Below, one piece after another: positions 1 to 5,715 of a stretch of 17,316 nt of DNA (position 1 is the stretch's first letter; every line of letters begins with the position of its first letter). This DNA comes from Clostridiales bacterium UBA1390 (GTDB taxonomy: Bacteria; Bacillota; Clostridia; Lachnospirales; Bianqueaceae): assembly GCA_002305315.1 (NCBI GenBank), contig DBQQ01000027.1, positions 95,638 through 112,953 on the forward strand, given 5' to 3'. A model generated the notes under the pieces. The model saw nothing but the letters and a program-made list of their open reading frames with translations. It was not told the origin of the DNA and ran no database searches. A program made the translations under genes and the position numbers.

Positions 1-24
1 CTCTTCCAACTGAGCTAATGACCC
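1..24 (-). tRNA. tRNA-Lys, 5' part only (cut by window edge)
   Basis: Only the acceptor 5' strand and D-arm are present. These 24 bases match the first 24 bases of the complete tRNA-Lys(CTT) at 133-205 exactly. The anticodon lies outside the window, so it could be Lys(TTT) or a second CTT copy. It is preceded by its own promoter (35-63). Confidence 0.85.
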
Positions 25-34
25 GAACAATTGG

Positions 35-63
35 ATTATACTCCGAATCGACACAAATTGCAA
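35..63 (-). promoter_or_regulatory. sigma-A promoter inside the tRNA array
   Basis: On the minus strand TTGCAA (58-63) is followed after 17 bp by TATAAT (35-40). The predicted start, around position 28, is only a few bases ahead of the tRNA-Lys gene ending at 24. It lies in the 108-bp spacer between the two Lys genes, the longest spacer in the array, in which I see no other feature. It would let the distal tRNAs be transcribed independently of the main promoter at 731-760. Confidence 0.65.
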
Positions 64-132
64 GTATAATCTTCAAAAATGTCGATGCTCGGGAATGGAG
101 TCTCCATCTCTGCCATCCAGCAGGGATGAAAA

Positions 133-205
133 TGGGTCATCAGGGGCTCGAACCCTGGACACCCTGATTAAGAGTCAGGTGCTCTTCCAACTGAGCTAAT
201 GACCC
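133..205 (-). tRNA. tRNA-Lys(CTT)
   Basis: A 73-nt cloverleaf reads on the minus strand. The acceptor stem pairs GGGTCAT with ATGACCC, the discriminator is A, the T-loop is TTCGAGC, and the anticodon loop CTCTTAA gives anticodon CTT. CCA is not encoded. Confidence 0.97.
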
Positions 206-211
206 AAACAA

Positions 212-283
212 CTGGGTAGGAAGGACTCGAACCTTCGAATGCAGGAATCAAAATCCTGTGCCTTACCGCTTGGCGACTACCCA
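212..283 (-). tRNA. tRNA-Gln(TTG)
   Basis: A 72-nt cloverleaf on the minus strand. The acceptor stem TGGGTAG pairs with CTACCCA, giving the U1-A72 pair and G73 discriminator typical of bacterial tRNA-Gln. The anticodon loop TTTTGAT gives TTG. It is separated from tRNA-Lys by 6 bp. Confidence 0.97.
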
Positions 284-335
284 AGGGGACGCTCGACGCC
301 ATTCCTCCACATTAAATTCCACCATTCGGCGGAAG

Positions 336-410
336 GGTGGGTAGTGGGACTCGAACCCACGACCTCCAGAGCCACAATCTGGCGCTCTAACCAACTGAAC
401 TACACCCACC
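336..410 (-). tRNA. tRNA-His(GTG)
   Basis: A cloverleaf on the minus strand with anticodon loop TTGTGGC (GTG). The extra G at the 5' end (position 410) lies opposite C73, as expected for the G-1 identity element of tRNA-His. The 52-bp spacer to tRNA-Gln shows no promoter that I can recognise. Confidence 0.97.
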
Positions 411-444
411 ATAACACTTTCCTGCCCATCTCTCGATGGACAAA

Positions 445-518
445 CGTGCCTACAGGGATTCGAACCCCGGACACGCGGCTTAGAAGGCCGCTGCTCTATC
501 CAACTGAGCTATAGGCAC
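445..518 (-). tRNA. tRNA-Arg(TCT)
   Basis: A 74-nt cloverleaf on the minus strand. The acceptor stem GTGCCTA pairs with TAGGCAC, the discriminator is G, and the anticodon loop CTTCTAA gives TCT (reads AGA). Confidence 0.97.
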
Positions 519-520
519 AA

Positions 521-591
521 AGCGGGTGATGGGAATCGAACCCACGTATCCAGCTTGGAAGGCTGGTGTTCTACCATTGAACTACACCCGC
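521..591 (-). tRNA. tRNA-Gly(TCC)
   Basis: A 71-nt cloverleaf on the minus strand. The acceptor stem GCGGGTG pairs with CACCCGC, with U at the discriminator position as usual for bacterial tRNA-Gly. The anticodon loop CTTCCAA gives TCC. It lies only 2 bp from tRNA-Arg. Confidence 0.97.
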
Positions 592-595
592 AGAA

Positions 596-670
596 TCGGG
601 GTAACAGGACTTGAACCTGCGGCCTCTTGATCCCAAATCAAGCGCTCTAGCCAAACTGAGCTATACCCCG
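596..670 (-). tRNA. tRNA-Pro(TGG)
   Basis: A 75-nt cloverleaf on the minus strand and the first gene of the array after the promoter. The acceptor stem CGGGGTA pairs with TACCCCG, the discriminator is A, and the anticodon loop TTTGGGA gives TGG. Confidence 0.97.
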
Positions 671-730
671 GACTGTACCGTGATGGCCGCTCGTCATGCT
701 CGCGCGCCGCGCTCATCTGCAGCGAAAACA

Positions 731-760
731 ATTATACTATGAAACTCACGGATTTGTCAA
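731..760 (-). promoter_or_regulatory. strong promoter of the tRNA array
   Basis: Minus strand: perfect TTGACA (755-760), 18-bp spacer, perfect TATAAT (731-736). An A-rich tract immediately upstream (about 761-790) resembles an UP element, as expected for stable-RNA promoters. The start near 724 gives a GC-rich leader of about 50 nt before tRNA-Pro. I see no terminator between the 791-1444 gene and this promoter, so readthrough into the array is possible. Confidence 0.9.
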
Positions 761-790
761 CACCTTTTTTTAAATTCTGCAATTTCTTTT

Positions 791-1444
791 TTATGCGCGA
801 ACAATCGGAAGACGCAGCCCTACACGAATCCCTCCTCGCCCGGCATACTCTTCCGAAAGTTCCCCACCTAATGAAAACGCTAAGCACCTGCATAGTTCCA
901 TTCGAGTCCCTAAACCTATGCCTGCTTTTCTGCTGTTCCCCGTCGTATACAAAAGATGGGGAATAAAGGAAAATCCCTGCCCCTCGTTTTCCACCCAGAG
1001 CACCAGGTGTTCTGAGCGAATCTGAAACCCGAGCCGAATCGTATTTCCCCTCTCCGCGTACTGTATTACATGGTGCAGCATTTGCTCTACAAGATCCTGC
1101 AACATCCTACCATCTGTCCAGATCTTATAATCTCCCCTCAGATATTCAGATCGAACCGCAACCCCTTTTCGACGCCCCAATTCTTCCTTCTCTCGCAAAG
1201 CGTACTCCAGTGTGTCTGTAAGCAACACAAATTCCCAGCAGGGCAGCACATCTCCTGCGTACATACGAATAAGCTGTACCAGACGGTTGACATTATCATC
1301 CAGATCTTGGCAGTTCTCCCATAAATGATGATAGCAGTCCAGCGCGATATCCTCTTGATGCAGTTCCAACCGCCCCATGAGATTGCCGATCGGATTTTTC
1401 AGCTCTTCCACCCACTGTGTCATCTGTTCATAGTTTCCCTTCAT
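791..1444 (-). CDS. histidine-kinase-like ATPase lacking the phosphoacceptor His
   Basis: A 217-aa soluble protein with no membrane segment and no sensor or receiver domain. The start at 1444 is chosen because AAGGAGG lies about 6 bases upstream; the longer reading frame towards 1750 runs across the neighbouring gene. Residues 8-60 resemble a DHp dimerisation helix: VEELKNPIG (12-20) matches the usual S-H-E-L-K-N-P pattern, but Glu13 occupies the histidine position. Residues 105-217 form a GHKL-type ATPase domain: the N-box region (about 118-130) has His125 where the metal-binding Asn is expected, ENEGQG (152-157) resembles the G1 box with Asn for Asp, and GIGLG (175-179) is a good G2 box. 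It is the last gene after the double subtilase and the DUF4397-like gene, with an internal promoter (1486-1514). It may be an ATP-binding or dimerisation partner rather than an active kinase. The fold is fairly secure; the function is unknown. Confidence 0.85.
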   Translation of the reverse strand: MKGNYEQMTQWVEELKNPIGNLMGRLELHQEDIALDCYHHLWENCQDLDDNVNRLVQLIRMYAGDVLPCWEFVLLTDTLEYALREKEELGRRKGVAVRSEYLRGDYKIWTDGRMLQDLVEQMLHHVIQYAERGNTIRLGFQIRSEHLVLWVENEGQGFSFIPHLLYTTGNSRKAGIGLGTRMELCRCLAFSLGGELSEEYAGRGGIRVGLRLPIVRA

Positions 1445-1469
1445 TTCAGATCCTCCTTGGTGTTTCATA

Positions 1470-1486
1470 TTGGAAATCGCTTCCAA
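1470..1486. repeat. inverted repeat at the transcription start of the ATPase gene
   Basis: TTGGAA (1470-1475) and TTCCAA (1481-1486) are perfect 6-bp arms around 5 bases. The element overlaps the predicted start and adjoins the -10 box of the promoter at 1486-1514. It could be an operator or a small leader hairpin just upstream of the ribosome binding site. Confidence 0.4.
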
Positions 1487-1514
1487 TTTTACCATATTTT
1501 GCAATTGCTTGCAA
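1486..1514 (-). promoter_or_regulatory. internal promoter ahead of the ATPase gene
   Basis: In the 76-bp gap after the DUF4397-like gene, the minus strand carries TTGCAA (1509-1514), a 17-bp spacer and TAAAAT (1486-1491). The gene at 791-1444 may therefore be expressed separately from the two genes upstream. Confidence 0.5.
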
Positions 1515-1520
1515 CTCCTT

Positions 1521-2093
1521 TTATGATAAATCCAGCGGAAGATACGCCGCGCCATCCACCAGCAAGATGCCTTTCCACTCCTCTTCTCCGCCGAGTACAT
1601 ACAGGCTGTACGGAACCTTTCTATGAATATGCAGCTGTGGGATTCTGGCCAAAATCTTATCATCCTCGCCGGCCAGAAGCAGATCCGCAAAAAACATCCC
1701 CGGTGAAATGGATTGGTACTCTGTGGCTTCCCCCGGCGCCACGTCTTCAAAGAACATTTTCATATCCTCCGGCAAACTTCCCAGCCGCAAACTCCATGTA
1801 CGTTCTCCAAAATTCACAAGCCGCAATGCCGCTTCCTCTCCCCATTCTTTTGGATCCTCCACCGGAACCCAGATGGGCCCGTTCTCCCCTTCCGTCAAAA
1901 CCCATGTGGTCATATCTTCGGATGGCAGTCTGGATACTTCTGCTCCATACCGGAAATTTTCCGGATGTTCCACATATAGATATGGCGTAGACTGTCCAAA
2001 CTGCAATCCTTCTATAACCATCATCTCCCCTTCCTGAATATGAACCGGCCCATATCCCGGAATCCCCTGCAAATATCGAATAAATTGACCCAT
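1521..2093 (-). CDS. DUF4397-like domain protein
   Basis: A 190-aa protein without signal peptide or membrane segment. The start at 2093 is supported by AGGAG seven bases upstream; an ATG at 2111 has no good ribosome binding site. The protein resembles the DUF4397 family in layout: a first half beginning FIRYLQGIPGYGPV and containing GLQFGQSTPYL, and a second half with ALRLVNFGERTWSLRLG, a tyrosine-containing YQSISPGMFF turn and a final SLYVLGG...GILLVDGA strand pair. In known members the two halves read as small beta-sandwich modules of unknown role. It starts 50 bp after the stop of the double subtilase gene on the same strand with no terminator between, so co-transcription is likely. A structural or partner role for the protease is inference from position only. 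The family assignment rests on pattern memory and should be treated as probable. Confidence 0.8.
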   Translation of the reverse strand: MGQFIRYLQGIPGYGPVHIQEGEMMVIEGLQFGQSTPYLYVEHPENFRYGAEVSRLPSEDMTTWVLTEGENGPIWVPVEDPKEWGEEAALRLVNFGERTWSLRLGSLPEDMKMFFEDVAPGEATEYQSISPGMFFADLLLAGEDDKILARIPQLHIHRKVPYSLYVLGGEEEWKGILLVDGAAYLPLDLS

Positions 2094-2142
2094 CCTATCA
2101 CTCCTATCCATCTTACTTCACTATATGCCCCATCTTCTGGAA

Positions 2143-5100
2143 TTATAAGCTTTTTTCTATACTCTGAAACACATTCATTTGACCATATCCCCATCGGTTA
2201 TTCGGATATAGAATCTCTGTTCTGCGAATCGCGCCTCGATATAGCATCGCCTTCAATCCAGCAGATCCTATATTCGGACTGTTTCCATATTTTATTGCCC
2301 ATTGCAGCAATTGTGCTGTTCCTCCGGCCGCTAACGCTGCGGCGGCGCTGGTCCCATTCCGTTCCTGATATCCTTCCGGTGAAACTGGCCCGAAGATTCC
2401 TACGGCTGGAGCCACAAGATCTGGTTTTAGGATCTCCTGCCTGGTAGGCCCGCGTCCGGAGGGAGGATACAGGCTTTGTGTCAGGTGCTGGTATCCTCCG
2501 ATGGTCAAAATGCTGCCGGCCGTTCCGGGCATCGTCACCGTACGTTCCGGATCCGCAGACAAAAAACGGGTATCGGGACGCGTCCATTGCCTCAACGGCA
2601 TGTAAATATCATAGCGCCCATTCAGGATAGAATCCCCATATAGCTGGATTCTCCACAAACCCGCCGTAGGATTCTCCAGCCGGATCACAGCCCCCTGCTC
2701 CCCATTCCAATTCGTTCCCTGAATATATTCCACAGACACTGTCGTATTTTCAATGGGAATGCGTTTTTCTGACATGATCCCAATTCCACGAGGAATCCGT
2801 TCGATTTCATATCCCCTTGGAGTCGTCATGGACAGCGAAAACTGGTCCGGTACTTTCATCCAGGCCGTTAGCAGCAGCGCCCTTTCCCCCTCCCCTACAT
2901 AGAATTCGACCTCTGCCGCTGCGGCAAGTTGTCCAGAGGTATGCATGGCCGTATCCCCCTGATTGCCGCCTGCCCCTACAAAAATCATACCCGGCTGCCG
3001 CTGATAGGAATCAATCGCCTGTTCTAACTTCGAATTGCCGTCATGCGGTCCAAAATTAGAAGATAATGCCAGTAGCACAACCAAAGGGTGCCCCTCTGCC
3101 TTCTTTACCAGATAAGAAATCCCCTGCTGGATATCCGTATGCTGAAAGCAGACCGCATCCTCTGGTACGCCATAATGCCTACGGAGCACACGCTTTGCCT
3201 GCTTTAACTTCACGATAATAAGCTCTGCTTCCGGTTCCTCCCCAGAAAACCCCTGCTGACTATCTCGACGCCCTGCCGCAACTCCAGCAATATAGGTCCC
3301 ATGACCGTTCAGATCTCTCTCTGCCACAATCGCATACGGGTCTTCTCCCGCTTCCTGTGCTCTGATCGCAGTCTCGATCTCTTCGCGGGTGTATTCTCTC
3401 CCATAAAAACTATCCGCCGGCGGTTCCCCATCCATCCCTTCCTGATCCCATATGCTCACAATCTTACTGCTGCCATTCTCATATCGAAAACAGGGGTGCA
3501 GATAATCGATTCCTGTATCTACAATCCCGATTCGAACGCCTGTTCCGTCCAATGGCATATCGAGGAGATCTCTGGCATCTGTAATTCCCATCGCATCCAA
3601 TGCCGTCTCATCCGCCGCCAATCCATAAAGAACGGGGATGTTTTCCCAGGAGAAAAAAGAGAATACCGATAATGAACTTTCAAACTCTGGCACACGTACA
3701 AAAACCAGAATATCACGATTGCTGATCTCTTGAAAACAGATCGGATCCTCCACTGGCATAGGCATCGTTCCGTCGCTCCGCCGCTGAAAAACCAATTCTA
3801 CATAATCCTCCGACATCGCCGCTTCCCGGCAATTCGTCTCCTCTGCACGCGCCATCGCAATCTGACCGTTTAAATTTTGATTTGCCAAGTCCCGCATGGT
3901 TCTAAATAGGCACAATTTCCCATACCCCCAATCTCTGTTAGGAAATTGATAGTCTCCAAAATTTCGATCTGCTCCTGCCATCAGCATCGCTCTCAAACGT
4001 TCTCCATATAAAAATACATCTCGTCCTTGTACAATTCCCCATTCCATCATCAAAGCCGCGGATCCGCTGACAAAAGGGGCTGCCATACTGGTACCACTTA
4101 CCAGACCATATCCTCCTCCCGGCACCGTCGTCAATACATCAACTCCCGGCGCCACCAGATCCGGACTTATAATCTGATCATTTCTGGAATATCCACGGCT
4201 GGAAAACGGGGCAATGGCCCCTGTCATATGATTATACGCACCTACGCCGATGACCGTTCTCGCCGTGACCGGCATCGTAATCGTCGTATCCTCCTCCGGC
4301 ACCAGGAAATACGTATTTCCTCTGCCAGATACCGTCCCTGTCATCCAAATATCATATCGTCCACTGATCAAATCCTCGCCCAGCAGATAAATTCTCCATA
4401 AACCAGGGGCCACGCCTTCTCCTGAAAACAGATTAATATAAATCGTGGAAGAAGCAGAATATGGATTCGGTTCTCCGAAATAAACCAATACCCGCGTTCC
4501 ATCCATAACTGTTTGAAAAATACCGCTCCCTTCTCGCACAAATCCTGTATTTTGTCCATTGGGAGCTCCCACATTGATATATAGACGATCTGCGTATTCC
4601 TTCCATATCTGAAACATCACACTCTGTCTTCCTTCTCCTATGTGAATCTCTATTTCTTTCCATTCTCCTTCTGTCAGCATCCCTCCCGTATGCCGTCCTG
4701 CGGCCCTCTCATTCCCGGCTGCCACCACGATCGAATTGATCCAGCGTCGGCTCCAATCATCTATATATGTTTCAAATAAAGACTGTCCGTCATGTCCGCC
4801 AATATTGGTGCCCATGCTGATGTTGACGCCCACAGGCTTTTCTAATTCTCTGGCCGTCTCGATAATATATTTCAGCGCTCGCATGACGGAGGTAGTTTTG
4901 GTAAACCCGTATCCCTGATTCTCCGTCAGTTTCACGACGACGAGTTCTGCCTCATCGGCCACGCCTCTAGATGTGCCGTCGCTTCCCCTGCCATTGCCAG
5001 CCGCAATACCCGCCACCTGGGTTCCATGTCCCAGGGCATCTCGGCTGGGCACAATCCGATAGGCCGCCTCTCTTCCTCCCGTCTGCGACGCCTGAATCGC

Positions 5101-5607
5101 CGCCGTAATCTCTTCTCTCGTATAGATTTCTCCCAAAGTCTGGTCCCATAATGCCGCGATCCGACTCTCGCCTCCTTCTGTAATAAATGCAGGATGCAGA
5201 TAATCGATGCCCGAGTCCATGATACCCACACATGTCCCTCTTCCATGCAGCCCGAAAGTCTGCGGCAGCTGTACGGTAGTGATGCAGGATTCCCGGAGCG
5301 CTCCCAGGTCCGACGGCAAAAGCGCTTTGGGTTTTTCCACATATTCCACCTGAGTCCACGTAGCAATCTCTTCAATCTCTTCACGACTGAGGATCAAAAT
5401 AGCATATTGTTCTGTCAATTTCTCTCCGTATACCCCGGGTAACCTTTCTATTATATCTTCTAACTCCCCATGATATCGGATAATCACCTCAAAGCGGGAC
5501 ACTTCTGGCATATATCCAACACGAAGTTCTCCTGTCTCCAGAAGCTGTTCTGGCGACAAACTGATAGCCGCCACCAGTTCACTGTCAATATTACTGCGCA
5601 TAGTCAT
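2143..5607 (-). CDS. tandem subtilisin-like protease (Csp-type, S8), two domains
   Basis: A 1154-aa serine protease fusion. The start at 5607 follows GGGAG at six bases; the frame is open to 5682 but that stretch overlaps the terminator of the previous operon. Residues 1-100 look like a propeptide. Domain 1 (about 120-575) has Asp131 (GIMDSGIDY), His194 (GHGT), oxyanion Asn299 (AAGNE) and Ser507 (GTSMAAP). A link of about 100 residues, possibly a second propeptide, precedes domain 2 (about 690-1154) with Asp697 (GIVDTGIDY), His769 (GHGT), Asn882 (GGN) and Ser1087 (GTSAAAA). Each domain has a long insert between the Asn and Ser blocks, matching the jelly-roll insert known in Csp germination proteases. 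The closest described arrangement is CspBA of Clostridioides difficile, in which the second domain is a pseudoprotease; here both triads are present, although the proline of GTSMAAP is Ala1091 in domain 2. There is no signal peptide, consistent with a spore-associated cytoplasmic product. Related S8 peptidases of unknown role are common in Lachnospiraceae, so a germination role is inferred. Confidence 0.92.
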   Translation of the reverse strand: MTMRSNIDSELVAAISLSPEQLLETGELRVGYMPEVSRFEVIIRYHGELEDIIERLPGVYGEKLTEQYAILILSREEIEEIATWTQVEYVEKPKALLPSDLGALRESCITTVQLPQTFGLHGRGTCVGIMDSGIDYLHPAFITEGGESRIAALWDQTLGEIYTREEITAAIQASQTGGREAAYRIVPSRDALGHGTQVAGIAAGNGRGSDGTSRGVADEAELVVVKLTENQGYGFTKTTSVMRALKYIIETARELEKPVGVNISMGTNIGGHDGQSLFETYIDDWSRRWINSIVVAAGNERAAGRHTGGMLTEGEWKEIEIHIGEGRQSVMFQIWKEYADRLYINVGAPNGQNTGFVREGSGIFQTVMDGTRVLVYFGEPNPYSASSTIYINLFSGEGVAPGLWRIYLLGEDLISGRYDIWMTGTVSGRGNTYFLVPEEDTTITMPVTARTVIGVGAYNHMTGAIAPFSSRGYSRNDQIISPDLVAPGVDVLTTVPGGGYGLVSGTSMAAPFVSGSAALMMEWGIVQGRDVFLYGERLRAMLMAGADRNFGDYQFPNRDWGYGKLCLFRTMRDLANQNLNGQIAMARAEETNCREAAMSEDYVELVFQRRSDGTMPMPVEDPICFQEISNRDILVFVRVPEFESSLSVFSFFSWENIPVLYGLAADETALDAMGITDARDLLDMPLDGTGVRIGIVDTGIDYLHPCFRYENGSSKIVSIWDQEGMDGEPPADSFYGREYTREEIETAIRAQEAGEDPYAIVAERDLNGHGTYIAGVAAGRRDSQQGFSGEEPEAELIIVKLKQAKRVLRRHYGVPEDAVCFQHTDIQQGISYLVKKAEGHPLVVLLALSSNFGPHDGNSKLEQAIDSYQRQPGMIFVGAGGNQGDTAMHTSGQLAAAAEVEFYVGEGERALLLTAWMKVPDQFSLSMTTPRGYEIERIPRGIGIMSEKRIPIENTTVSVEYIQGTNWNGEQGAVIRLENPTAGLWRIQLYGDSILNGRYDIYMPLRQWTRPDTRFLSADPERTVTMPGTAGSILTIGGYQHLTQSLYPPSGRGPTRQEILKPDLVAPAVGIFGPVSPEGYQERNGTSAAAALAAGGTAQLLQWAIKYGNSPNIGSAGLKAMLYRGAIRRTEILYPNNRWGYGQMNVFQSIEKSL

Positions 5608-5629
5608 CCTATACTCCCGGTTTTCCACG

Positions 5630-5658
5630 ATTATATGCTGCTTCTTCGCTCGAGATGC
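5630..5658 (-). promoter_or_regulatory. possible sporulation (sigma-E-like) promoter
   Basis: Minus strand: GCATCTC (5652-5658), 14-bp spacer, CATATAAT (5630-5637). The -10 differs at one position from the Bacillus sigma-E consensus CATACAnT, and the -35 agrees at five of seven positions with KMATATT. No sigma-A -35 sits at 17 bp from the TATAAT. It fits in the 54 bp between the terminator at 5662 and the protease start at 5607. Confidence 0.4.
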
Positions 5659-5661
5659 CAC

Positions 5662-5703
5662 AAAAAAGCTTGCGAAAAACATGCATTTGTTTCTCGCAAG
5701 CTT
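5662..5703 (-). terminator. Rho-independent terminator of the sugar-import operon
   Basis: Minus strand: a 16-bp stem (one G-U pair) with arms at 5688-5703 and 5666-5681, a 6-nt loop, and a run of six T that ends at 5662. The stem starts 12 bp after the stop codon of the propeller gene and separates that operon from the protease unit. Confidence 0.92.
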
Positions 5704-5715
5704 CTGCTAATGTCG

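Noticed and set aside
239..514. A 91-codon open frame on the plus strand
   Set aside because: It runs through the antisense of four tRNA genes and has no ribosome binding site.
1445..1750. N-terminal extension of the ATPase gene to give 319 aa
   Set aside because: It overlaps the well-supported DUF4397-like gene in another frame, and an AAGGAGG site marks the start at 1444.
1325..1990. A 221-codon plus-strand frame over the ATPase and DUF4397-like genes
   Set aside because: Composition is that of an antisense shadow (Pro/Ser/His rich), without start signals.
5608..5682. Longer N-terminus of the double subtilase
   Set aside because: It would begin inside the terminator hairpin of the previous operon; the GGGAG site favours 5607.
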